Shown here in pieces: positions 54,233 through 61,800 of a stretch of 64,000 nucleotides of DNA; the first letter of the stretch is position 1, and every line of letters begins with the position of its first letter. The notes below the pieces were generated by a model, which searched no databases, was not told the origin of the DNA, and saw only the letters and a program-made list of their open reading frames with translations. The stretch comes from Aeromicrobium sp. Root344 (GTDB lineage Bacteria; Actinomycetota; Actinomycetes; Propionibacteriales; Nocardioidaceae), in NCBI RefSeq assembly GCF_001425755.1, contig NZ_LMDH01000001.1, forward strand, positions 1,768,335-1,832,334, read 5' to 3'. A program made the position numbers and the translations under genes.

Positions 54233-55603
54233 GTGCTGCCCACCTTTTCCTCCCTCGACCTCCCCGCCTCGCTGGTATCCGCGTTGGCTCGCCAGGAGAT
54301 CGTCAACCCCAGTCCCGTCCAGCAGGCGGTGATCCCCGATGCGCTCGCGGGACGCCACGTGCTGGGCCGCGCGCGCACCGGCTCCGGCAAGACCCTGGCC
54401 TTCGGCCTTCCGGTCCTCGTCCGGCTCGCCGGTCGCACGAGCCGCCCCAAGGCCCCCCGTGGCCTGATCCTGCTCCCGACCCGTGAGCTCGCGACCCAGG
54501 TGCGTACGGCCATGGAGCCGCTCGCGCAGAAGATGGGCCTCCGCCTGACCACGGTCTACGGCGGCGTGCCGATCAACAAGCAGATCAGCACGCTCCGCAA
54601 CGGCGTCGACATCGTCATCGCCACTCCCGGCCGTCTGACCGACCTGCTCGACCGTCGCTGCATGACGCTCGACGACATCGAGATCACGGTCCTCGACGAG
54701 GCCGACCACCTGTGCGACCTCGGCTTCTACAAGCCGATCGACGCGCTGCTGACCAAGACGCCTGAGTCGAGCCAGCGGCTGCTGCTGTCGGCGACGCTCG
54801 ACGGCGACGTCAACAAGCTCGTCAAGCGCCACCTGCCCAAGCACGTCCTCCACGAGGTCGACTCGGGCGAGAGCGCGGTCGACACGATGGAGCACCACGT
54901 GCTCGTCAGCGCCGCGACCGAGAAGTCCAAGACGGCGTTCGACCTGCTGCGCGCCAACCCGCGCAGCATCGTCTTCACGCGCACGCGTCGCGGGGCCATG
55001 CGCCTCGCCCGCCAGCTGACCCAGAACGGCATCGAGGCCGTCGACATGCACGGTGACCTCTCGCAGCGTCACCGTGAGCGCAACCTCGAGGCGTTCAGCA
55101 GCGGCCGGGCCAGCGTCATCGTCGCCACGGATGTCGCCGCGCGCGGCATCCACGTCGACCGCATCGGTCTCGTCGTGCACTACGACGCACCGGCCGAGCA
55201 CAAGGCCTACCAGCACCGCTCGGGCCGCACGGCTCGTGCCGGGGAGTCCGGATCCGTCGTCACCATGACGACGCCCGAGGCCCTGCGCGACGTCATGCAG
55301 CTGCAGAACAAGGCCGGCGTCACGGCGCGTCACCACGACGCCCGCACGGCGCCGTCACCGATGACGGCCGAGGCCCTCTCGGGTGCCGGCACCGAGGCCC
55401 CGCACATGTCGTCCGTACGCCAGGGTGCTCGCACCTCGGGCAACGGCGGCGGCCAGAACCGCGGCGGAGGGCGTCCCCAGGGCGGCTTCCGTGGCAACGG
55501 TGGCGGACGTCCGCAAGGTGGCGGAGGCAACCGTGGCGGTGGCGGCGGACGTCGTCGCAGCGGTGGGTCCGGCGGATCCACGCGCGTCTACTCGTCCTCC
55601 TAG
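54233..55603 (+). CDS. DEAD-box RNA helicase with Gly/Arg-rich tail
   Basis: 456 residues: Q motif with NPSPVQQAVIP, motif I RARTGSGKT, motif II VLDEADH (DEAD variant DEAD-H), motif III SAT, motif V VATDVAARGIHV and motif VI HRSGRTARAG. The C-terminal 65 residues are a Gly/Arg/Gln-rich RGG-like tail likely to bind RNA. GTG 54233 is preferred because GAAGG lies seven bases upstream and the protein then starts at LPTFSSLDLP; GTGs at 54164 and 54200 are in frame and cannot be excluded. Family members unwind mRNA or rRNA structure during cold shock. Confidence 0.92.
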   Translation: MLPTFSSLDLPASLVSALARQEIVNPSPVQQAVIPDALAGRHVLGRARTGSGKTLAFGLPVLVRLAGRTSRPKAPRGLILLPTRELATQVRTAMEPLAQKMGLRLTTVYGGVPINKQISTLRNGVDIVIATPGRLTDLLDRRCMTLDDIEITVLDEADHLCDLGFYKPIDALLTKTPESSQRLLLSATLDGDVNKLVKRHLPKHVLHEVDSGESAVDTMEHHVLVSAATEKSKTAFDLLRANPRSIVFTRTRRGAMRLARQLTQNGIEAVDMHGDLSQRHRERNLEAFSSGRASVIVATDVAARGIHVDRIGLVVHYDAPAEHKAYQHRSGRTARAGESGSVVTMTTPEALRDVMQLQNKAGVTARHHDARTAPSPMTAEALSGAGTEAPHMSSVRQGARTSGNGGGQNRGGGRPQGGFRGNGGGRPQGGGGNRGGGGGRRRSGGSGGSTRVYSSS

Positions 55604-55684
55604 ACCGCCCGTACGACTGACAGCGGCGTCATCCCCGGTACGCCCGGGGGTGGCGCCGCCAGTCATTTCAGCCCCGCTCAGGCC

Positions 55685-55751
55685 TCGGCGGTGGATTCTC
55701 CACCGAATGACCCTCAAAGGCTTCGGCGGTGGATTCTCCACCGAATGACCC
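55685..55751. repeat. Two exact 29-bp direct repeats with internal palindrome, plus a weak third unit
   Basis: The same 29 bases occur at 55685-55713 and 55723-55751 (38-bp period). Each contains the palindrome GGTGGA-TTC-TCCACC. A looser GGTGG-CAGAT-CCACC follows near 55760-55772. They lie in the 209-bp gap between the helicase and rhodanese genes and could act as terminators or protein sites. Confidence 0.85.
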
Positions 55752-55812
55752 CGCACAAGGTGGCAGATCCACCGCCGCGGGTCGCGCGGGATGAGGTGCC
55801 TAGGCTGAAGCC

Positions 55813-56634
55813 GTGAGCATCCTGATCCAGGCGCCGGAGCTGATGTCCTCGACCGAGCGGGTCGTCCTGCTCGACGTCCGCTGGAAGCTGGGCGGCCCTC
55901 CGGGTCATGACGACTACCTCGCCGGCCACCTGCCCGGTGCCGTGTTCGTCGGTCTCGACACCGAGCTGGCGGCACATGGCGAGCCCCAGGACGGCCGGCA
56001 CCCGCTGCCGTCGGTCGAGTCGCTGCAGGCTGCAGCCCGGCGATGGGGCATCCGCGAGGGCGACACCGTCGTGGCGTACGACGACAACGGCAACCTCGCG
56101 GCCGCCCGCGCGTGGTGGCTGCTCCGGTGGGCCGGCTTCGACGACGTACGCCTGCTCGATGGCGGCCTGAGCGCCTGGGTCGCCGCCGGCGGGTCGCTGG
56201 AGACCCACGACGTCGTGCCGGAGCCGGGCGACGTGTCCCTCGACGGTGGGCACGCCCAGACGATCGACATCGACGGTGCAGCGTCCTATCCCGGGGTGCT
56301 GCTCGACGCGCGAGCCGCCGAGCGATTTGCCGGTGAGACCGAGCCGATCGACCCCAAGGCGGGCCACATCCCGGGCGCCATCAGTGCTCCGACGACCGAC
56401 AACCTCGACGCCACCGGCCGCTTCCGTCCGGCCGAGGAGCTGCGCCGCCGTTTCGAAGCGCTGGGCGTACGCGATGGGGTCGACGTCGCGGCCTACTGCG
56501 GGTCCGGGGTCACCGCGGCCCACGAGGTCGCAGCGCTCGCGATCGCCGGGTTCGACGCTGCGCTCTATCCGGGATCGTGGTCGCAGTGGAGCAACCACGA
56601 CGACCGCCCGGTCGACACAGGGACGGCGCCCTAG
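55813..56634 (+). CDS. Tandem-rhodanese sulfurtransferase
   Basis: Transfers sulfur from thiosulfate or 3-mercaptopyruvate to an acceptor. 273 residues in two rhodanese domains. The N-terminal one (10-125) is catalytically silent, with Asp91 in place of the active Cys (VAYDDNGN). The C-terminal one (150-265) has Cys229 in the loop YCGSGVTAAHE. The CGSGVT loop favours a mercaptopyruvate/thiosulfate type. GTG 55813 lies six bases after TAGGCT (55801-55806), so the mRNA is probably leaderless. Confidence 0.93.
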   Translation: MSILIQAPELMSSTERVVLLDVRWKLGGPPGHDDYLAGHLPGAVFVGLDTELAAHGEPQDGRHPLPSVESLQAAARRWGIREGDTVVAYDDNGNLAAARAWWLLRWAGFDDVRLLDGGLSAWVAAGGSLETHDVVPEPGDVSLDGGHAQTIDIDGAASYPGVLLDARAAERFAGETEPIDPKAGHIPGAISAPTTDNLDATGRFRPAEELRRRFEALGVRDGVDVAAYCGSGVTAAHEVAALAIAGFDAALYPGSWSQWSNHDDRPVDTGTAP

Positions 56635-56677
56635 CCGGGAGCGGAGCACCCGCCCGCTGCCGGTAATCTCGGGCCTC

Positions 56678-57895
56678 ATGTTGGTCAAGGGCAGGCTGCC
56701 GCGGATCGGCTTGCTGGGCCCTGCGTTCATCGCCGCCGTGGCGTACGTCGATCCGGGCAACGTCGCGACCAACGTGACGGCGGGCTCCAAGTTCGGCTAC
56801 ACCCTGGTCTGGGTCGTCGTGATGGCCAACGTCATGGCGGTGCTCGTGCAGTACCTCTCGGCCAAGCTCGGCATGGTGACGGGGATGTCGCTCGCCGGCC
56901 ACATGGGTCAGCGGCTGCCGACCGGGCCACGCATCGCCTACTGGCTCCAGGCCGAGGCGATCGCGATCGCGACCGATCTCGCCGAGGTCGTGGGCGGCGC
57001 GATCGCCCTCAACCTGCTGTTCGACCTGCCGCTCGAGCTGGGCGCCGTCGTCACCGCCGCGGTCGCCATGGTCGTCCTGCGCATCGGCGACCTGCGCGGC
57101 CAGCACACGCTCGAACGGGTCATCGTCGGGTTCCTGGCGTTGATCGCGGTCGGGTTCATGGCGGGCCTGTTCGTCGACCCGCCGGAGGCCGGGCCCCTGG
57201 CGACGGGGTTGCTGCCGACGTTCGACGGCACCGACAGCGTCCTGCTCGCGTCGGGCATCATCGGCGCGACCGTCATGCCGCACGTCATCTATCTGCACTC
57301 GAGCCTCACGATCACCCGCCTCGACCGCCGGGGCGAAGGGCTCAGCGTGCGCGAGCTCCTGTCGGCGACCCGCACCGATGTCGTGCTCGCGTTGATCCTC
57401 GCCGGCATCCTCAACCTGTCGCTGCTCGTCGTCGCCGCCTCGAGCCTCGACGGGCTGCCCGGCACCGACACCCTGCAGGGAGTCCACGCGGTGGTGACGT
57501 CGGAGCTCGGCGCCGGCGTCGCCCTGCTGTTCGCGGTCGCCTTGCTCGGGTCCGGGCTGGCCTCGACCTCGGTCGGCAGCGCGGCCGGCGCGGAGGTCAT
57601 GAAGGGTCTGCTGGGCGTACGGCTGCCGATCCTCGTCCGCCGCGTCGTCACCCTGATCCCGGCGCTCGTCGTGCTCGCCCTCGGCGCCGAGCCCAGCAGG
57701 GCGCTCGTGATCTCCCAGGTCGTGCTCTCGATCGGCATCCCGTTCGCGCTGGTCCCGCTCGTGGTGCTGACCGCACGCACCGACGTGATGGGCGAGTACG
57801 TCAACGCACGTCGCACCACGGCCGCGGCGTGCGTGGTGGCCGCGATCGTCATCGCCCTCAACGTCTCGTTGCTCTGGCTGACGTTCACCGGCTGA
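56678..57895 (+). CDS. mntH: Nramp-family Mn(II)/Fe(II) transporter
   Basis: A proton-coupled importer of divalent metal. 405 residues with 11 predicted membrane segments and both signature metal-binding motifs: DPGN (VAYVDPGNVATN, segment 1) and MPH (ATVMPHVIYLHSS, segment 6). The substrate is most likely Mn2+; this is not fixed by sequence. TAATCT (56664-56669) lies eight bases before the ATG, consistent with a leaderless message. No MntR-type site or regulator is adjacent. Confidence 0.94.
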   Translation: MLVKGRLPRIGLLGPAFIAAVAYVDPGNVATNVTAGSKFGYTLVWVVVMANVMAVLVQYLSAKLGMVTGMSLAGHMGQRLPTGPRIAYWLQAEAIAIATDLAEVVGGAIALNLLFDLPLELGAVVTAAVAMVVLRIGDLRGQHTLERVIVGFLALIAVGFMAGLFVDPPEAGPLATGLLPTFDGTDSVLLASGIIGATVMPHVIYLHSSLTITRLDRRGEGLSVRELLSATRTDVVLALILAGILNLSLLVVAASSLDGLPGTDTLQGVHAVVTSELGAGVALLFAVALLGSGLASTSVGSAAGAEVMKGLLGVRLPILVRRVVTLIPALVVLALGAEPSRALVISQVVLSIGIPFALVPLVVLTARTDVMGEYVNARRTTAAACVVAAIVIALNVSLLWLTFTG

Positions 57896-57941
57896 CCCGC
57901 GTCGACGTGCGACGGCCGATCGCCGGTGGCACGCTGACGCC

Positions 57942-58403
57942 ATGAGTCCCGGCCCGCTCACCGTCCGATCCATCGTGCTCGACAGCACCGACATCCGCCC
58001 GCTGGCCGAGTTCTATCGCCAGCTCCTCGGCCTGGTCTATCGCGCCGGCGACGAGCCACCACAGCCCGGCGGCCAGGATCCACAGGGCACCGACTGGCTC
58101 GTCCTGAGGGGCGGCGATGGTGGCGTGCAGCTCGCGTTCCAGCAGGTCGAGTCGCTGCCCGAGGCGACCTGGCCCGAGGGCCCCGTGCCGCAGCAGCTGC
58201 ACCTCGACCTCACGGTCGCCACGATCGCGGACCTCGACGCCCACCACGCACGTGCCCTCGCGCTCGGCGCCCGGCTGCTCCTCGACCGCCATGACGATCC
58301 CGACGAACCCTTGTACGTCTACGCCGACCCCGCCGGCCACCCGTTCTGCATCTTCGTGGCCGATCCGCTCACGGCCTTGACCCCTCCGGCGCTGGAGAAC
58401 TGA
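57942..58403 (+). CDS. VOC-family protein (glyoxalase/dioxygenase superfamily)
   Basis: 153 residues of one VOC module (LTVRSIVLDSTDIRPLAEFYRQLLG, then LHLDLTVATIADLDAHHARALALGA, VYADPAGHPFCIFV). His/Glu metal ligands are plausible at QQLHLDL and the DPAGHPF Asp, but the chemistry (glyoxalase, antibiotic binding or dioxygenase) cannot be told from sequence. It sits between mntH and the glycosylase gene on the same strand with short gaps. Confidence 0.88.
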   Translation: MSPGPLTVRSIVLDSTDIRPLAEFYRQLLGLVYRAGDEPPQPGGQDPQGTDWLVLRGGDGGVQLAFQQVESLPEATWPEGPVPQQLHLDLTVATIADLDAHHARALALGARLLLDRHDDPDEPLYVYADPAGHPFCIFVADPLTALTPPALEN

Positions 58404-58427
58404 CCCGCCAACCCCGATCATGGACTC

Positions 58428-59288
58428 ATGCCTGAGCTTCCCGAGGTCAATGCGCTGGTCGAGTTCCTCGACAAGGAGACCGCCGGCGCCGTCGTGGCCG
58501 GCATCGAGCTGGCGTCGTTCGCGGTGCTGAAGACGTTCGACCCACCGGTCTCCGCGCTGTCGGGGCTCGCGGTCACGGGTGCCAGCCGGCACGGCAAGTT
58601 CATCGACATCGACGTCGACGGCATCCACATCATCGTGCACCTGGCCAAGGCGGGCTGGCTGCGCTGGTCCGAGCAGCTGCCGGACACCAAGCTCAAGCTC
58701 GGTGCCAGCAACATCGCCGCCCGCGTACGCCTCGACCGTGGCGACGGCCCGCACATCGGCTTCGACGTCACCGAGGCCGGCACCCGCAAGGGCCTGGCGA
58801 TGTACGTCGTCCGCGACCCCTCCGAGGTGCCCGGTATCGCCGCCCTCGGTCCTGAGCCGCTCGAGCCGGGCTTCGAGCTGCGCCCCCTGTTGGCCCGACG
58901 CATGCAGGTCAAGCGGCTGCTGCGCGACCAGAAGATCATCGCCGGTGTCGGCAACGCCTACAGCGACGAGATCCTGCATGCGGCGAAGCTGTCGCCGTTC
59001 GCGATCGCCGAGAACCTCAAGGAGGACGAGATCGTACGTCTGGAGGCCGCCGTGCAGGACATCCTCCGCGAGGCCGTCGAGGAGGCGCGCGGCAAGCCGG
59101 CCGAGGAGCTCAAGGACGACAAGCGCACGCGGATGCGGGTCCATGGCCGCGCGGGTGAGAAGTGCCCCGTGTGCGGCGACACCGTGCTCGAGGTGACCTA
59201 CTCGCAGTCGGCGCTGCAGTACTGCCCGACGTGCCAGACCGGCGGCAAGCCCTTGAAGGACCGGACGACGAGCAAGTTCCTCAAGTGA
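58428..59288 (+). CDS. Fpg/Nei-family DNA glycosylase with altered zinc-finger Arg
   Basis: A base-excision-repair glycosylase/AP lyase. 286 residues: N-terminal catalytic Pro2-Glu3 (MPELPEV), Lys57 (RHGKF), an H2TH domain with the KIIAGVGNAYSDEIL helix, and a C-terminal zinc finger C246-x2-C249...C266-x2-C269. The DNA-binding Arg of classical Fpg/Nei, five residues before the third Cys, is Ser261 here (SQSALQYCPTC). I recall the same change in other actinobacterial members, so lesion preference may differ from Fpg (8-oxoguanine). It is convergent with EamA, with a long hairpin between. Confidence 0.9.
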   Translation: MPELPEVNALVEFLDKETAGAVVAGIELASFAVLKTFDPPVSALSGLAVTGASRHGKFIDIDVDGIHIIVHLAKAGWLRWSEQLPDTKLKLGASNIAARVRLDRGDGPHIGFDVTEAGTRKGLAMYVVRDPSEVPGIAALGPEPLEPGFELRPLLARRMQVKRLLRDQKIIAGVGNAYSDEILHAAKLSPFAIAENLKEDEIVRLEAAVQDILREAVEEARGKPAEELKDDKRTRMRVHGRAGEKCPVCGDTVLEVTYSQSALQYCPTCQTGGKPLKDRTTSKFLK

Positions 59289-59305
59289 GGGCGACGCCCG
59301 CCGGG

Positions 59306-59359
59306 TTTTGAAGCGTTGCGCAGGTTGAGGTCGCGTTTTTCCTGCGCAAGGCTTCAAAA
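59306..59359. terminator. Long inverted repeat between convergent genes (hairpin family B, copy 2)
   Basis: 19-bp arms TTTTGAAGCGTTGCGCAGG (59306-59324) and 59341-59359 with one mismatch and a 16-base loop. Most of its length matches the element at 2664-2721. Immediately after it, five 12-13-bp units of GGKYAGCCCKGC type (59366-59426) run into the stop of the convergent EamA gene. Confidence 0.75.
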
Positions 59360-59365
59360 GTTGGC

Positions 59366-59426
59366 GGTTAGCCCTGCGGGTAGCCCTGGCGGGCAGCCCG
59401 GCGGTCAGCCCGGCGGTCAGCCTGCG
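59366..59426. repeat. Five-unit 12-bp tandem repeat at the EamA 3' end
   Basis: Units GGTTAGCCCTGC, GGGTAGCCCTGGC (13 bp), GGGCAGCCCGGC, GGTCAGCCCGGC and GGTCAGCCTGCG follow each other directly. The last unit contains the stop codon (59417-59419) of the minus-strand EamA gene, and the next unit holds a second in-frame TGA, so copy-number change would barely alter the protein end. Confidence 0.75.
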
Positions 59427-60250
59427 GCGACCAGTCCCACGGCCAGGGCGGCGAAGACCAGGCCCACGGCCTGCCAGCGCAGGATCCTCTCGCGCAGCAG
59501 CACCGATGCCAGCAGCACCGTGCTCGCCGGGTAGAGCGACGAGATGACCGACACGATCGACAGCAGGCCGTGGTGCGTCGCATAGAGGAACGCCCCTTGG
59601 GCGGTCGCGCCGAGCGGTCCCATGACCACCGCGCCCCAGACGCGTCGACCCCGTGGCACCCACGCATGTCCGAGGACCGTGGCGGTGACGACGACCCCGA
59701 GCACCGACGTGAGCTGGGAGAGCGCGAGGGGGTAGAGCCCGGCGTCGTCGCCGACCTGGCCGAGGAACGTGAACAGCAGGCCGAACCCGACGCCGGCGAG
59801 GATGCCGTCGACCACGCCCCCGCGATGAGCCTCGTCACCGCCACCGTCGTCGACCCGCGAGATGAGCGCGATCGCCGGGAACGCGAACACCACGCCCAGC
59901 ATCGCGGTCCAGGACGGTCGGTCGCCCGTCGCGAGCCCGACGGCGACGGGGATCAACGCCGTGCCGATCGCGGACAGCGGGGCGACGACCCCCATTCGTG
60001 CCGTCGCCAGCCCGCGGTAGAGGAACGCGACACCGAACCCACCGCCGAGGCCGGCCAGCGCGCCGTACGTCAGGTCGGTGCTGCTCGGCGACCCGGCGAT
60101 GATGACCGCGGCGAGCAGGCTGAGCACGCCGGACGAGGTCTGGCCCACGATCGCGACCTGCCACGGCGACGACCGCTTGGCGAAGATCCCACCGAGGAAG
60201 TCCGAGACGCCATAGGACAGCGCCGACAGGAGGGACAGAGCGATGGCCAC
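59417..60250 (-). CDS. EamA/DMT-family transporter
   Basis: 277 residues with ten hydrophobic segments in two EamA repeats; it begins AIALSLLSALSYGVSDFLGG and contains PASTVLLASVLLRERI near the C-terminus, features of metabolite exporters. The substrate is unknown. GTG 60250 is preceded by TAGGCT (60257-60262 on this strand) with a six-base gap, so the mRNA is probably leaderless. It is divergent from the 60316 gene across 65 bp. Confidence 0.9.
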   Translation of the reverse strand: MAIALSLLSALSYGVSDFLGGIFAKRSSPWQVAIVGQTSSGVLSLLAAVIIAGSPSSTDLTYGALAGLGGGFGVAFLYRGLATARMGVVAPLSAIGTALIPVAVGLATGDRPSWTAMLGVVFAFPAIALISRVDDGGGDEAHRGGVVDGILAGVGFGLLFTFLGQVGDDAGLYPLALSQLTSVLGVVVTATVLGHAWVPRGRRVWGAVVMGPLGATAQGAFLYATHHGLLSIVSVISSLYPASTVLLASVLLRERILRWQAVGLVFAALAVGLVAAG

Positions 60251-60315
60251 CTGCGCAGCCTAAGCGCGGTCGCCGACAACGGGCGACCGCTGGCATCGCT
60301 ACGTACGATTGAGGC

Positions 60316-60942
60316 ATGAGGTTCGCCAAGTCGTTCGGGTCGCAGGCCAACACCGCCGTCGGCGGGTTCGCCTCGCGCGTCGACGACCGGACCGGCGAGG
60401 TGGCGCACCGTGTCGCCGGGGTCATCGCCGTCGCAGTACGCGTGCTACGACTGCCCACTGCGGTCCTGCAGGTCGTCCCCGTGCCGTTCATCGCCGCCAC
60501 GCTGGCGCTCGGCCTGGTCGCCGACGGTGGCGTACGCGTCGTCGTGCTCGTGGCGGGGGTGCTGATGGCTGTCGTCAGCGGCGCGTTCTGGGGCCGCCGC
60601 CGGGCGATCCTGCGGGCCGTGGAGGAGCCGGACAAGCTGGCCACCGAGCTCGGCATCGCGATCAGCCTCAGCGACAAGGTCGACGAGACCCGAGGGGCGC
60701 TGGAGCGGGTCGCCGGCGGTGGTGGCTGGCGGCTCTTCGACCGGCTCAAGGGTGCCTGGGGCGGCATGTCGATGACCGGCCGGTGGATCGACGGCGTCGG
60801 CGACCTGCCCCGCGCGCGCTACTTCGTGCCGCCGAGGATCGGCACGACCGTCACGATCACGATCGCCGCACTCTGGCTGGTGCCGATCTCGATCGTCGTG
60901 GCGTTGTTCGCCCTGATCGGGACCATCGCCGGATCCCTCTGA
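60316..60942 (+). CDS. Membrane protein of unknown function
   Basis: 208 residues with two hydrophobic hairpins (about 50-90 and 172-205) and a Gly-rich central region; no known domain is recognised. TACGAT (60304-60309) lies six bases before the ATG, giving a strong leaderless prediction. It ends six bases before the DUF72 GTG and is probably co-transcribed with it. Confidence 0.8.
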   Translation: MRFAKSFGSQANTAVGGFASRVDDRTGEVAHRVAGVIAVAVRVLRLPTAVLQVVPVPFIAATLALGLVADGGVRVVVLVAGVLMAVVSGAFWGRRRAILRAVEEPDKLATELGIAISLSDKVDETRGALERVAGGGGWRLFDRLKGAWGGMSMTGRWIDGVGDLPRARYFVPPRIGTTVTITIAALWLVPISIVVALFALIGTIAGSL

Positions 60943-60948
60943 CCCGTC

Positions 60949-61800
60949 GTGTCCGGCACCATCAGGATCGGGATCTCGGGGTGGACCTACGCGCCATGGC
61001 GCAAGGTGTTCTATCCCGAAGGCCTGCGGCAGAAGGACGAGCTCGAGTACGCCGCGAGCAAGATGACGAGCATCGAGATCAACGGCTCGTTCTACTCGCT
61101 GCAACGACCCGAGAGCTATCAGGCCTGGCGGGAACGTACGCCCGAGGGTTTCGTGTTCGCCGTCAAGGGCGGCCGGTTCATCACCCACATGAAGAAGCTC
61201 GCCGACGTCGACGCACCGCTGGCCAACTTCTTCGCCTCCGGCCCCCTGGCCCTCGCCGACAAGCTCGGTCCGGTGCTCTGGCAGCTGCCGCCGACGCTGG
61301 GCTTCGACGCCGAACGACTCGTGAGCTTCTTCGAGCGACTGCCCCGCACGACGACCGCGGCAGCGGCGCTCGGTGCGCGGCATGACGAGCGCGTGGCGGG
61401 CCGCTCCTACCTCGACACCCCTGTGGAGCAGCCGATCCGCCACGCCGTCGAGGTCCGGCACGACTCGTTCCTCGCCCCGGAGTTCCTCGACCTGCTCCGC
61501 GAGCACGACATCGGGCTGGTCGTCGCCGACACCGCCGGCAAGTGGCCGTTGATCCGCGAGGTGACGGCCGACTTCGCGTACGTACGCCTGCACGGCGACA
61601 CCGAGCTCTACGCGAGCGGCTATTCCGACGCGGCGCTCGACGAGTGGGCGGCGCTGATGCGCGGCTGGGCCGAGGCCGGCGCCGACGTGTACGCCTACTT
61701 CGACAACGACATGAAGGTGCGCGCGCCCTTCGACGCCATGAGCCTGATCGAGCGGCTCGCCGATCTCGGCCCATGGCGCCCGGGGACTAGCGGACCTTGA
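60949..61800 (+). CDS. DUF72 family protein
   Basis: 283 residues forming a TIM-barrel DUF72 protein (IRIGISGWTYAPWRKVFYP, ASKMTSIEINGSFYSLQRPESY, VRHDSF, TAGKWPLIREVTADFAYVRLHG, YAYFDND). The family is widespread and structurally characterised, with no proven substrate; sugar or nucleic-acid-related hydrolysis has been suggested. GTG 60949 follows the preceding gene closely. The last 14 bases overlap the end of the convergent ELWxxDGT gene. Confidence 0.9.
   Translation: MSGTIRIGISGWTYAPWRKVFYPEGLRQKDELEYAASKMTSIEINGSFYSLQRPESYQAWRERTPEGFVFAVKGGRFITHMKKLADVDAPLANFFASGPLALADKLGPVLWQLPPTLGFDAERLVSFFERLPRTTTAAAALGARHDERVAGRSYLDTPVEQPIRHAVEVRHDSFLAPEFLDLLREHDIGLVVADTAGKWPLIREVTADFAYVRLHGDTELYASGYSDAALDEWAALMRGWAEAGADVYAYFDNDMKVRAPFDAMSLIERLADLGPWRPGTSGP

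Noticed and set aside
55685..55751. Two 29-bp direct repeats considered as CRISPR or attachment-site duplication
   Set aside because: The spacing between copies is only nine bases, there is no integrase or tRNA, and the core is palindromic.
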